A stretch of 64,000 bases of DNA from Rutidosis leptorrhynchoides (lineage: Eukaryota; Streptophyta; Magnoliopsida; Asterales; Asteraceae), in assembly GCF_046630445.1 (NCBI RefSeq), contig NC_092338.1:204769501-204833500 (forward strand). Direction: 5' to 3'. Position numbers and translations under genes: made by a program. Below are positions 33,665 through 45,447 of the stretch, piece by piece. The notes beneath the pieces are model-generated. The model saw only the letters and a program-made list of their open reading frames with translations, made no database searches and was not told the DNA's origin. How positions within the stretch are numbered: the stretch's first letter is position 1; every line of letters begins with the position of its first letter.

Positions 33665-34264
33665 ATGTCTACCTCTAGCACAAATCACATTGACTCACCT
33701 AATAATAACGAAGAGTCGAATATATATTGGACTGATTCACAAGTTCCCGAAGAGGAACCGGAAGAAGAATCAAAACCGGAAGAAGAATCAGAACCGGAAG
33801 AGGAGGAACCGGAGGAGGAAATAGAACCGGTGAGGGAAATAATAAAACGGTTAAGTAAAAAAAAATCCTCAACCAACCGACCAAGGTTAATTATGGTCAA
33901 TGGTGTTTCCGCCAAGGAAGCAAAATATTGGGAGGATTACCAATTCTCCGATGAATCGGATTCCGACGAGAATTCCGATGATTTTATAGAAATTACCCCA
34001 ACTGAATTTAAAAAAGCAAAAGAAAATAATAAGGGAAAGGGCATAAAAATAGAGAAATCTAATTCCAACCCCGATGAACTTTATATGTATTGTCAACCCC
34101 CGAAGTCCTTAAGTTGTAACAATGACCCGGGAACCTCTAAACCACCAGGTTTTTCTAAACCGTTGTGGAAAACGACAGCTAGTATTAGGGGAACATCATA
34201 TATCCCTAGAAACTTGGCAAAACGAACCAAAACCGAAGAAGAAGAAACGAGCGAGTCGGAATAA
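33665..34264 (+). CDS. Tekay-A acidic leader ORF, 199 codons
   Basis: The frame starts MSTSSTNHIDSPNNNEESN about 210 bases after the LTR. A strongly acidic repeat-like block follows (PEEESKPEEESEPEEEEPEE, residues ~30-58), then a Lys-rich patch (IIKRLSKKKSSTNRP), a second Asp/Glu/Ser-rich block (FSDESDSDENSDDF) and a basic, Ser/Thr-containing tail. No known domain, signal peptide or membrane segment is visible. Tekay-B has a similar acidic frame at the same place. Because it precedes gag in sense, it may be an accessory protein or a detached Gag N-terminus. Confidence 0.6.
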   Translation: MSTSSTNHIDSPNNNEESNIYWTDSQVPEEEPEEESKPEEESEPEEEEPEEEIEPVREIIKRLSKKKSSTNRPRLIMVNGVSAKEAKYWEDYQFSDESDSDENSDDFIEITPTEFKKAKENNKGKGIKIEKSNSNPDELYMYCQPPKSLSCNNDPGTSKPPGFSKPLWKTTASIRGTSYIPRNLAKRTKTEEEETSESE

Positions 34265-34399
34265 GATAGTTGTATTCGTGTGGTGTAATATATGTAATAT
34301 AGTGTGCTTATGCTTTATGATATATGTAAAAATTGCTTGTATTAATAAGTATTTTTTTTATGAATCTAACTCTTGTCTATTTTACAGTTTAAAAACACA

Positions 34400-35085
34400 A
34401 AATGGATAGACAACCCAATATTTTAAGAGACCTACCCTGAGACATGATTGATGAAATCTTATCTAGAGTCGGTCAGAATTCCTCGGCACAACTATTTAAG
34501 GCGAGATCAGTTTGTAAGACATTCGAAGAACGTTCCAAGAATGTCTTGGTTTATAAGAGACTTTCGTTTGAAATATGGGGGATATCACATTGGGAAACCC
34601 ATAAGTTACGATGTGTTTACTTTGACGCATATATTGCGGGGAACCCAAATGCTATTTTACGCAACGGGTTAAGAAATTATTTTGACTCAATGTATCCTAA
34701 TATAGGACTTCATGATTTAGAAAAAGCGGCTAACATGCAACATAAAGAAGCATGCTATGCTTACGGGTTAGTAATGTTCGCTTCTCACCAAAGTGAGAAA
34801 AAGAACATCGGGCTACAACTATTAAACAAAACGTTCCCACAAGTGACGGAGTCGGTAATTGGGGTAAGAAATGAGGTTTTTAGGTTATTACGAGACTGTT
34901 GGTCATTACGTAACCCTCGTCCATTTGACGACGTTACAACACGCTGTCTTATCAACGGCCATAATGGTTATGTTCCACAAGACCAAGGATGGGAAGTAGT
35001 CCTAGTAAAACCAGAATGCATGACTTGTTTCTGGACGTATGAATTACGTGTCTATATTGCCTTTGCTGAACGACTTGTGTACTAG
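34400..35085 (+). CDS. F-box-like ORF carried inside Tekay-A
   Basis: The predicted protein has an N-terminal F-box pattern (DMIDEILSRVGQNSSAQLFK, then ARSVCKTFEERSKNVLVYKR), the SKP1-binding motif of SCF ubiquitin ligases. Next is AILRNGLRNYFDS and a Sel1/TPR-like helix pair (HDLEKAANMQHKEACYAYGL, then KNIGLQLLNK), and a Cys-containing tail (PECMTCFWTYELRVYIAF). This order matches the plant F-box family typified by Arabidopsis At1g67623 and At2g35280, from memory. The frame is about 213 codons and is in sense with the element, between the acidic ORF and Gag. It looks like a captured host gene, treated here as part of the fossil. No intron is evident, as expected for an RNA-captured gene. Confidence 0.75.
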
Positions 35086-35089
35086 CTAG

Positions 35090-35420
35090 AATTATTTTCA
35101 CAACTATCTTGTATCAAAGTTATTGTGTGCTATATTTCATGCTTTATGTAAAATAAGCGGTATTGTAAGTTTGTAAAATATTGTATAAAAGTTTGAACGC
35201 GAAATATTATTATAATCAGTTTTTCATATAGAATTGTAGTAGTTGAATTGTATATTAGCTACTAAGTATGAACTTAACGGGTAGGTACTACCCGAATTTA
35301 AACTTATAAAACGCTAATATGAAGAAAAAGCTTTTATAAATGAGTTCATATTATGCTACGAAATACTATTAACTACTCTTAATATTCTGTATGATTAACT
35401 TGTTCCATTTGACTATTTTG
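35090..35420 (+). other. Spacer between F-box-like ORF and Gag in Tekay-A
   Basis: About 330 bases of AT-rich sequence, including AACGGGTAGGTACTACCCG (35276-35294), a near-palindrome. No coding sequence is supported. Confidence 0.6.
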
Positions 35421-35426
35421 AAGGAA

Positions 35427-36640
35427 ATGGCACCGACTACTCGACACACCGTGAATATGAATGAAGAGGAATTCCGTACTTTTATAGCTTCAAACATAGC
35501 CGCAGTACAGGCTGCGCTACATACCAATAATAACCTTGGATCTAGCAGTACAGGAAATCGTGTAGGATGCACCTACAAAGAATTCACTGCCTGCAAACCT
35601 TTGGAATTTGATGGAACCGAAGGACCGATCGGATTGAAACGGTGGACCGAGAAGGTCGAATCGGTGTTTGCCATAAGTAAGTGTGCTGAAGAGGACAAAG
35701 TGAAGTACGCTACGCATACCTTCACAGGTTCTGCGTTAACATGGTGGAATACCTATCTAGAGCAAGTGGGACAAGATGATGCGTACGCACTACCGTGGTC
35801 AGCATTCAAGCACTTGATGAACGAGAAGTACCGTCCCAGAACCGAGGTCAATAAGCTCAAGACAGAACTTAGAGGGTTACGAACCCAAGGATTTGATATT
35901 ACCACGTATGAAAGACGATTCACAGAATTGTGCCTATTGTGTCCGGGAGCGTTCGAAGATGAGGAAGAGAAGATCGACGCGTTTGTGAAAGGATTACCGG
36001 AAAGAATCCAAGAAGATATAAGTTCACATGAGCCCGCCTCCATACAACAGGCATGTAGAATGGCTCACAAACTAGTGAACCAGATTGAGGAAAGAATTAA
36101 AGAACAGACGGCTGAAGAGGCCAATGTGAAGCAAGTCAAAAGAAAGTGGGAGGAAAACGGTGATAAGAATCACCAATACAACAACAGCAATTACAATAAT
36201 AATCGCAACAATTATCCCAACAATCGCAACATCAATCGCAACTACAACAAACGGCCCAACAACAACAACAACAACAACAGCAACTACAACAATCATCCCA
36301 ACAACAATAACAACCGCAACAACAACAACAATCAGAAGCAGCTATGCCAAAGGTGTGAAAAGTATCACTCGGGGTTCTGCACCAAATTTTGAAACAAGTG
36401 TAAAAGAAATGGTCATAGTGCGGTGAAGTGTGAGGTCTACGGACCAGGGGTTAACAGAACGAAAGGAACAAATGGTGTCGGAACGAGTAATGGCGGAGCA
36501 AGTAGTGTCGGAGCAAGTTATGCCAATGTAGTTTGTTATAAATGTGGAAAACCGGGCCACATTATTAGAAATTGCCCGAACCAGGAGAAAACGAATGGAC
36601 AAGGCCGCGGAAGAGTTTTTAATATTAATGCGGCAGAGGC
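35427..36640 (+). pseudogene. Tekay-A Gag with zinc knuckles
   Basis: The product starts MAPTTRHTVNMNEEEFRT. The Gag core is clear: FDGTEGPIGLKRWTEKVESV, YATHTFTGSALTWWNTYL, FKHLMNEKYRPRTE, ELRGLRTQGFDITTYERRF and FVKGLPERIQEDI. A long Asn-rich region coded by AAC repeats (about 36170-36340) precedes CQRCEKYHSGFC and the canonical knuckle CYKCGKPGHIIRNC near 36536-36580. It would form the particle and bind RNA. It is broken as part of the element. Confidence 0.92.
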
Positions 36641-37310
36641 ACAGGAAGACCCGGAGCTTGTTACGGGTACGTTTCTTATTGACAATAAATCTGCTTACGT
36701 TTTATTTGATTCGGGTGCGGATAGAAGCTATATGATTAGAGATTTTGTGCTAAATTAAGTTGTCCATTGACGCCGTTGAAAAGTAAATTTTTACTCGAAT
36801 TAGAAAATGGTAAATTAATTTCAGCAGATAATATATGTCGGAATCGAGAAATTAAACTGGTTAGCGAAATATTTAAGATTAATTTGATACCAGTAGAGTT
36901 AGGGAGTTTTAATGTAATAGTTGGCATGGACTGGCTGAAGAAGGTGAAAGCAGAGATCGTATGTTATAAAAATGCAATTCGCATTATACGAGAAGAAGGA
37001 GAACCCTTAATGGTGTACGGAGAAAAGGGCAACATGAAGCTACATCTTATTAGTAATTTGAAGGCACAAAAACTAATAAGAAAAGGTTGCTGTGCTATTC
37101 TAGCACACGTTGAGAAAGTACAAACTGAAGAAAAGAGCATCAATGATGTTCCCGTCGCAAAAGAATTTCCCGATGTATTTCTGAAAGAATTACCGGGACT
37201 ACCTCCACATCGATCTGTTGAATTTCAAATAGATCTTGTACCAGGAGCTGCACCAATAGCTCGTGCTCCTTATAGACTCGCACCCAGCGAGATGAAAGAA
37301 CTGCAAAGCC
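36640..37310 (+). pseudogene. Tekay-A aspartic protease and linker
   Basis: The retropepsin motif appears as YVLFDSGADRSYM near 36700, and NVIVGMDWLKKVKAEIVC marks its C-terminal part. The linker has VAKEFPDVFLKELPGLPPHR and APYRLAPSEMKELQSQ, which lead into the reverse transcriptase in Tekay elements. Confidence 0.88.
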
Positions 37311-37329
37311 AACTGTAAGAACTATTAGA

Positions 37330-38080
37330 ACGTGGTTTCATTCGACCAAGCACATCACCATGGGGAGCTCCTGTTTTGTTTGTCAAGAAGAAGGATGGTA
37401 CATTTAAGTTGTGTATTGACTACAGAGAGTTGAACAAACTTACCATCAAAAACCGTTATCCACTGCCGAGAATTGATGACTTATTTGATCAACTACAAGG
37501 CTTGTCGGTTTATTCGAAGATCGATTTACGTTCTGGATATCATCAAATGCGAGTAAAGGAGGATGATATTCCAAAAACTGCTTTTAGGACGCGTTATGGT
37601 CATTACGAGTTTATGGTTATGCCGTTTGGATTGACTAACACACCAGCTGTGTTCATGGACCTTATGAACCGAGTGTGTGGACCATACCTTGACAAGTTTG
37701 TCATTGTTTTCATTGATGACATACTTATTTACTCAAAGAATGACCAAGAACACGGTGAACATTTGAGAAAGGTGTTAGAAGTATTGAGGAAGGAAGAATT
37801 GTACGCTAAATTTTCAAAGTGTGCATTTTGGTTGGAAAAAGTTCAATTCCTCGGTCACATAGTGAACAAAGAAGGTATTAAGGTGGATCCAGCAAAGATA
37901 GAAACTGTTGAAAAGTGGGAAACCCCGAAAACTCCGAAACACATACGCCAGTTTTTAGGACTAGCTGGTTACTACAGAAGGTTCATCCAAGACTTTTCCA
38001 GAATAGCAAAACCCTTGACTGCATTAACGTATAAAGGGAAGAAATTTGAATTGAAGGATGAACAAGAGAAAGCATTTTAG
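37330..38080 (+). pseudogene. Tekay-A reverse transcriptase
   Basis: [35 protein letters not shown] (first Asp), [20 protein letters not shown] and [14 protein letters not shown] (Asp pair near 37710-37740) are all present. The connection region ends with [20 protein letters not shown]. The wording is typical of chromoviruses. Confidence 0.95.
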
Positions 38081-38083
38081 TTA

Positions 38084-38490
38084 TTGAAGAAAAAGCTAAC
38101 TACGGCACCTATATTGTCATTGCCTGAAGGGAATGATGATTTTGTGATTTATTGTGACGCATCAAAGCAAGGTCTCGGTTGTGTATTAATGCAACGAACG
38201 AAGGTGATTGCTTATGCGTCTAGACAATTGAAGATTTACGAGCAAAATTATACGACGCATGATTTGGAATTAGGCGCGGTTGTTTTTGCATTAAAGACTT
38301 GGAGGCACTACTTATATGGGGTCAAAAGTATTATATATACCAACCACAAAAGTCTTCAACACATATTTAATCCGAAACAACTGAATATGAGGCAGCGTAG
38401 GTGGATTGAATTGTTGAATGATTACGACTTTGAGATTCGTTACCACCCGAGGAAGGCAAATGTGGTAGCCGACGCCTTGAGCAGGAAGGA
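38084..38490 (+). pseudogene. Tekay-A RNase H
   Basis: VIYCDASKQGLGCVLMQ (first Asp), YASRQLKIYEQNYTTHDLEL (Glu) and IIYTNHKSLQHIF are readable. The domain closes with ANVVADALSRKDREP, the standard link to the integrase. Confidence 0.92.
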
Positions 38491-38599
38491 CAGAGAACCC
38501 ATTCGAGTAAAATCTATGAATATAATGATTCACAATAACCTTACTACTCAAATAAAGGAGGCGCAACAAGGAGTTTTAAAAGAGGGAAATTTAAAGGAT

Positions 38600-39620
38600 G
38601 AAATACCCAAAGGATCGGAGAAGCATCTTAATATTCGGGAAGACGGAACCCGGTATAGGGCTGAAAGAATTTGGGTACCAAAATTTGGAGATATGAGAGA
38701 AATGGTACTTAGAGAAGCTCATAAAACCAGATACTCAATACATCCTAGAACGGGGAAGATGTACAAGGATCTTAAGAAACAGTTTTGGTGGCCAGGTATG
38801 AAAGCCGATGTTGCTAAATATGTAGGGGAATTTTGACGTGTTCTAAGGTCAAAGCTGAACATCAGAAACCATCAGGTCTACTTCAACAACCCGAAATCCC
38901 GGAATGGAAATGGGAAAACATTACCATGGATTTCATCACTAAATTGCCAAGGACTGCAAGTGGTTTTGATACTATTTGGGTAATAGTTGATCGTCTCACC
39001 AAATCAGCACACTTCCTGCCAATAAGAGAAGATGACAAGATGGAGAAGTTATCACGACTGTATTTGAAGGAAGTCGTCTCCAGACATGGAATACCAATCT
39101 CTATTATCTCTGATAGGGATGGCAGATTTATTTCAAGATTCTGGCAGACATTACAGCAAGCATTAGGAACTCGTCTAGACATGAGTACTGCCTATCATCC
39201 ACAAACTGATGGGCAGAGCGAAAGGACGATACAAACGCTTGAAGACATGCTACGAGCATGTGTTATTGATTTCGGAAACAGTTGGGATCGACATCTACCG
39301 TTAGCAGAATTTTCCTACAACAACAGCTACCATTCAAGCATTGAGATGGCGCCGTTTGAAGCAATTTATAGTAGAAAGTGCAGGTCTCTGATTTGTTGGA
39401 GTGAAGTGGGGGATAGACAGATTACGGGTCCGAAGATAATACAAGAAACTACCGAGAAAATCATCCAAATTCAACAAAGATTAAAAACCGCCCAGAGTCG
39501 ACAAAAGAGCTACGCGGATAGTAAAAGAAAAGATATAGAGTTTGAAATTGGAGAAATGGTCATGCTTAAGGAAAGGCGTTGTTCAATTTGGTAAACGGGG
39601 GAAACTAAATCCAAGGTACA
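38600..39620 (+). pseudogene. Tekay-A integrase
   Basis: The zinc-binding N-terminus is represented by YSIHPRTGKMYKDLKKQFWW. The core shows [17 protein letters not shown] (first Asp), [13 protein letters not shown] (second Asp) and [20 protein letters not shown] (Glu). [20 protein letters not shown] and the GPF-type region [20 protein letters not shown] follow. Confidence 0.93.
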
Positions 39621-39779
39621 TTGGACCATTCAAGATTATAGATCGTGTCGGACCAGTAGCTTACCAACTGGAGCTACCTCAACAACTCGCGGCTGTACAT
39701 AACACTTTCCACGTCTCAAATTTGAAGAAATATTTTGCTAAAGAAGATCTCATTATTCCGTTGGACGAAATCCAAATCA

Positions 39780-39960
39780 ATGAAAAACTTCAATTCATTG
39801 AAGAACCCGTCGAAATAATGGATCGTGAAGTTAAGAGACTTAAACAAAACAAGATACCGATAGTTAAGGTTTGATGGAATGCTCGTAGAGGACCTGAGTT
39901 CACCTGGGAGCGTGAAGATCAGATGAAGAAGAAATACCCGCATTTATTTCCAGAATATAC
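39780..39960 (+). pseudogene. Tekay-A chromodomain
   Basis: After the GPY/F region the sequence reads [14 protein letters not shown] and, closer to the LTR, RRGPEFTWEREDQMKKKYPH, the two halves of the C-terminal chromodomain typical of Tekay. It is thought to steer integration by binding chromatin marks. Tekay-B retains the second half. Confidence 0.85.
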
Positions 39961-40004
39961 GTCAACACCTCCAACTGCTTAAAATTTCGGGACGAAATTT
40001 ATTT

Positions 40005-40017
40005 AACGGGCAGGTAC
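40005..40017 (+). other. Tekay-A polypurine tract
   Basis: ACGGGCAGGTAC lies directly before the 3' LTR start at 40018 and is preceded by the family motif TTTCGGGACGAAATTT, a near-palindrome. Confidence 0.8.
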
Positions 40018-40040
40018 TGTAGTGACCCGAACTTTTCCAT

Positions 40041-40106
<66 letters not shown>

Positions 40107-43100
40107 TGAAATTGTTATTTACATGATTAAGTGTTTCCAACATGTTAAGCAATCAAACTTGTTAAGACTTGATTAATTGAAATATATTTCATATAGACAA
40201 TTGACCACCCAAGTTGACCGGTGATTCACGAACGTTAAAACTTGTAAAAACTATACGATGACATATATATGGTTATATATATAGTTAACATGATTTTATT
40301 ATAAGTATGTATCTCATTAGGTATTTTAACAATGAGTTATATACATAAAAATGAGACTATTAATTTAAGAAACTCGAAAACGATATATATAACGATTATC
40401 GTTATAACAACGTCTTACTAGGTACATATGAATCATATTAAGATATTGATACACTTGGTTAATTATGTTAAATGATAATTAAATATATTATTAAGTGTAT
40501 TAACAATGAAATACATATATAAAAATAAGACTACTAACTTAATGATTTCGAAACGAGACATATATGTAACGATTATCGTTGTAACGACATTTAACTGTAT
40601 ATATATCATACTAAGATATATTATATATCATAATATCATGATAATATAATAATTTAACATCTCATTTGTTATAATAAACAATGGGTTAACAACATTAAAC
40701 AAGATCGTTAACCTAAAGGTTTCAAAACAACATTTACATGTAACGACTAACGATGACTTAACAACTCAGTTAAAATGTATATACATGTAGTTTTTTAATA
40801 TGTATTAATACACTTTTGAAAGACTTCAAGACACATATCAAAATACTTCTACTTAACAAAAATGCTTACAATTACATCCTCGTTTAGTTTCATCAACAAT
40901 TCTACTCGTATGCACCCGTATTCGTACTCGTACAATACACAGCTTTTATATGTATGTACTATTGGTATATACACTCCAATGATTAGCTCTTAACATCCCA
41001 TGTGAGTCACCTAACACATGTGGGAACCATCATTTGACAACTAGCATAAAATATCTCATAAAATTACAAAAATATGAGTAATCATTCATGACTTATTTAC
41101 ATGAAAACCAAATTACATATCCTTTATATCTAATCCATACACCAAAAACACCTTCAAACACTTTCATTCTTCAATTTTATTCATCTAATTTGTCTCTCTC
41201 AAGTTCTATCTTCAAGTTCTAAGTGTTCTTCATAAATTCCAAAAGTTCTAGTTTCATAAAATCAAGAATACTTCCAAGATTGCAAGTTTACTTCCAAGTT
41301 TTCTAAATCCATTCTAAGTAATCATCCAAGATCAAGAAACCTTTGTTACTTACAGTAGGTTATCTTTCTAATACAAGGTAATAATCATATTTAAACTTTA
41401 ATTCAATTTCTATAACTATAACAATCTTATTTCGAGTGGAAATCTTACTTGAAATTGTTTTCGTGTGATGATTCTGCTTCAAGAACTTTCAAGCCATCCA
41501 AGGATCCTTTGAAGCTAGATCTATTTTTCTCATTTCTAGTAGGTTTATCCAAGGAACTTGAGGTAGTAATGATGTTCATAACATCATTCGATTCATACAT
41601 ATAAAGCTATCTTATTCGAAGGTTTAAACTTGTAATCACTAGAACATAGTTTAGTTAATTCTAAACTTGTTCGCAAATAAAAGTTAATCCTTCTAACTTG
41701 AATTTTAAAATCAACTAAACACATGTTCTATATCTATATGATATGCTAACTTAATGATTTAAAACCTGGAAACACGAAAAACACCGTAAAACCGGATTTA
41801 CGCCGTCGTAGTAACACCGCGGGCTGTTTTGGGTTAGTTAATTAAAAACTATGATAAACTTTGATTTAAAAGTTGTTATTCTGGGAAAATGATTTTTATT
41901 ATGAACATGAAACTATATCCAAAAATTATGGTTAAACTCAAAGTGGAAGTATGTTTTCTAAAATGGTCATCTAGACGTCGTTCTTTCGACTGAAATGACT
42001 ACCTTTACAAAAATGACTTGTAACTTATTTTTCCGACTATAAACCTATACTTTTTCTGTTTAGATTCATAAAATAGAGTTCAATATAAAACCATAGCAAT
42101 TTGATTCACTCAAAACGGATTTAAAATGAAGAAGTTATGGGTAAAACAAGATTGGATAATTTTTCTCATTTTAGCTACGTGAAAATTGGTAACAAATCTA
42201 TTCCAACCATAACTTAATCAACTTGTATTGTATATTATGTAATCTTGAGATACCATAGACACGTATACAATGTTTCGACCTATCATGTCGACACATCTAT
42301 ATATATTTCGGAACAACCATAGACACTCTATATGTGAATGTTGGAGTTAGCTATACAGGGTTGAGGTTGATTCCAAAATATATATAGTTTGAGTTGTGAT
42401 CAATACTGAGATACGTATACACTGGGTCGTGGATTGATTCAAGATAATATTTATCGATTTATTTCTGTGCATCTAACTGTGGACAACTAGTTGTACGTTA
42501 CTAACGAGGACAGCTGACTTAATAAACTTAAAACATCAAAATATATTAAAAGTGTTGTAAATATATTTTGAAAATACTTTGATATATATGTATATATTGT
42601 TATAGGTTCGTGAATTAACCAGTGGCCAAGTCTTACTTCGCGGCGAAGTAAAAATCTGTGAAAGTGAGTTATAGTCCCACTTTTAAAATCTAATATTTTT
42701 GGGATGAGAATACATGCAGGTTTTATAAGTGATTTACAAAATAGACACAAGTACATGAAACTACATTCTATGGTTGAATTATCGAAATCGAATATGCCCC
42801 TTTTTATTAAGTCTGGTAATCTAAGAATTAGGGAACAGACACCCTAATTGATGCGAATCCTAAAGATAGATCTATTGGGCCTAACAAACCCCATCCAAAG
42901 TACCGGATGCTTTAGTACTTCGAAATTTATATCATATCCGAAGGGTGTCCCGGAATGATGGGGATATTCTTATATATGTATCTTGTTAATGTCGGTTACC
43001 AGGTGTTCACCATATGAATGATTTTTATCTCTATGTATGGGATGTGTATTGAAATATGAAATCTTGTGGTCTATTGTTACGATTTGATATATATAGGTTA

Positions 43101-43497
43101 AACATATAACTCACCAACATTTTTGTTGACGTTTAAAGCATGTTTATTCTCAGGTGAATACTAAGAGCTTCCGCTGTTGCATACTAAAATAAGGACAAGA
43201 TTTGGAGTCCATGTTTGTATGATATTGTGTAAAAACTGCATTCAAGAAACTGATTTCGATGTAACATATTTGTATTGTAAACCATTATGTAATGGTCGTG
43301 TGTATACAGGATATTTTAGATTATCATTATTTGATAATCTACGTAAAGCTTTTTAAACCTTTATTTATGAAATAAAGGTTATGGTTTGTTTTAAAAATGA
43401 ATGCAGTCTTTGAAAAACGTCTCATATAGAGGTCAAAACCTCGCAACGAAATCAATTAATATCGAACGTTTTTAATCAATAAGAACGGGACATTTCA
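40018..43497 (+). repeat. Tekay-A 3' LTR
   Basis: It matches the 5' LTR closely. Its extra length (3480 versus 3441 bp) is mostly a longer TA run at 40044-40102. Confidence 0.95.
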
Positions 43498-43502
43498 AAT
43501 AT

Positions 43503-43770
43503 CCTCCAAACAAGGGGTAATCCGATTTGTAATGATCTTGCTAATACACTTATATAAAACATTACAACATGAAATCGGAAGGTAATCGTTTACCTTACTT
43601 GGGTGTTGGTTCTTTGGAAGAAGCGCGATAATCGTGTGGTTTATCTCAGTTAAGAGTTGACCATTCGTAAAGAATGATCTCACCGCAGCACACACATCCG
43701 CACCAATAATGTCCCATGCATTTTTTAAAGAAAGTCGAAGAATAACCGTTACCACCCCGGGGCTTTGTCA
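43503..43770 (-). pseudogene. LINE ORF2 reverse transcriptase, N-terminal part
   Basis: The minus strand reads KNAWDIIGADVCAAVRSFF, INHTIIALLPKNQHPSKVND and ISCCNVLYKCISKIITNRI, the beginning of the non-LTR reverse transcriptase. It continues as PCLEDI up to the Tekay-A insertion and then at 30009. The frame changes in the stretch 43720-43760, where GNDKAPG leads normally to DGYSS; two small frameshifts are likely. Confidence 0.88.
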
Positions 43771-45290
43771 TTGCCAATGTCAAAAATAGCAGCTTTAATC
43801 TCCTCATTTGTGACTTGCCGAACCATGTTTTTTAATTTATCAACACTTATACGCGACTGGAACAATGAACCTGGGTCGACTAATGGGTCACAGTTGGTAG
43901 CTGATCGGATTAAATGTTCATAGTGCCTTATAAAAATGTCACAGACAGCTCGACCTTCCACAATGTTGTTGTTGTGATCCGATATCGCTTGAATGTAGTT
44001 GCAGTGAATTCTCCCTTTAACCACCTTGTGGAAATAACTTGAGTTGCTATCACCCACTCTAAGCCACTCCACTTTAGATTTTTGCTTTAAAAACCGTTCT
44101 TCTTCTAGGGTAGCTTCTTTAAATTCTTGCAATTTCAAACTCTCTGCCATATGAAGCTCAATCCAATCAGGAGACTTGTCAAGTTCAATTTGCGTCTGAT
44201 CCAACTCCTTTCTAAGAGTCTCAACCATAGCATATATATTACCTTTGAGCCACAAGAGTTTTCTAATTGGCTTTTTAAGCATACGAAGACGTTTAACGAC
44301 TTTAAACATCATATGCCCTTCAACGTCTTTAGACCATCCATCCACCACAATCTGTTTGAAGTCCTCATGCAACACCACATAATTACTAAATTTGAAAGGT
44401 TTCGGTTTCGATCCAGTCAAATTCGGCAATTTTAACACCATAGGACAATGATCCGATATTCTATACGGTTGAAATATCACATATGCATCCGTGAACTGCC
44501 ACACAAAACTATCATTGGCCATGACACGGTCAATTTTCTTTAATATGCCATCATTTGCGTGAGGTCTCTGGTTCCATGTAAATTGCAAGCCCGTATAATT
44601 AATATCCTCCATGTTAAGGTCCTCGATGCACTCCTAAAATTCTCTCATAGCAATAGAGATCTTAGAAGTTCCTGATGTAGATTCCTCCATTCGAAGAGAG
44701 GCATTAAAATCGCCCATCATAGTCCAGGGATTCCTCCCAACAGAGTTTTTATGCATACATAAATCATCCCACAGTTGCCTTATTTTAATGTAATTATTAG
44801 CCGCATAGACAAATGAGACAAAGAACTTATCGCTGCTATTAACCATCGTCACCCAACAGTGAATAACTTGCTCCTTATCCATAACCACCATTAATTAGAC
44901 AATACCTGGATCCCATCCTAGGATAATACGGGTGCCACGATCACACACATGGTCGTTTGAAGTCCACGACCAGTAAGGGAAAACAGAACTACACACTTTA
45001 GTAAGTTTGTCAATAGCCACATGTGACTCTAAAATAGCAAAAACACTTAGCTTATTACTATTAACAACATCTTGAACCTCTTTTTGTTTAGGGAGTCGGT
45101 TCAAACCCCTAATATTCCATGCCGCGATACTAACCATTGAAACCATGATGACCGGGAGTGCTTGCCCCTCAGAATTAATATTTTGCGCACCAACTTCCTC
45201 TACGTCATCATGTTCAATATCACTAGGCTCATCTACTAACTTTAAAACATTAGTTTCTTGGTCATTATCTTCCCCATGTTCGTTCAGCAC
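43750..45290 (-). pseudogene. LINE ORF2 AP-like endonuclease and inter-domain region
   Basis: This endonuclease nicks the target DNA. On the minus strand SIAAWNIRGLNRLPKQKEV gives the N-terminal Asn motif, FAILESHVAIDKL the Glu motif, WTMMGDFNASL the D-x-N motif, and YRISDHCPMVLKL the C-terminal SDH motif, so all catalytic motifs are recognisable. Two in-frame stops (44895-44897 and 44634-44636) break it. Downstream, VEWLRVGDSNSSYFHKVVKG and ITNEEIKAAIFDIGNDKAPG-like sequence leads to the reverse transcriptase. The upstream acidic stretch (LVDEPSDIEHDDVEEVG) links to ORF1. Confidence 0.93.
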
Positions 45291-45442
45291 CCTAAAAGAG
45301 TTACTTGTAGAAACTTCAGCTGTTTTTGTCGAACTTCATCCTTTTGGGGAGCCTCATGCTTTTGGGATGGCACATTCGTGTTCGCTTTTGGATGATAGAC
45401 CAACTTCTGCTTACCTTTTACCACAACAAACCCATTTGCATG

Positions 45443-45447
45443 GTTCT
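45443..45447. repeat. Target-site duplication GTTCT, left of SIRE-like copia
   Basis: It is repeated exactly at 63288-63292. Removing the copia and one copy rejoins the LINE ORF1 reading. Confidence 0.95.

Larger units (their letters stand above)
30015..43497 (+). mobile_element. Tekay/Del-like chromovirus (Tekay-A), complete in structure, with two extra ORFs before gag
   Basis: The element is 13483 bp with LTRs at 30015-33455 and 40018-43497, an iMet-type primer site, a polypurine tract and a perfect AATAT duplication. In order it holds an acidic ORF, an F-box-like ORF, Gag, protease, reverse transcriptase, RNase H, integrase and chromodomain. The LTRs differ by about one to two percent by eye, plus a longer TA run in the 3' copy, so insertion was recent, perhaps within the last million years. 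The coding part is broken, with roughly half a dozen interruptions. It lies in the LINE in opposite orientation. Confidence 0.95.

Noticed and set aside
34400-35085. F-box-like frame as an independent host gene
   Set aside because: It lies between the primer site and Gag of an LTR element bounded by a perfect target duplication, in sense, so it moved with the element; kept as a carried ORF instead.
36170-36340. AAC-repeat tract as a separate microsatellite locus
   Set aside because: It is in frame in Gag of Tekay-A and encodes an Asn-rich linker before the zinc knuckles.
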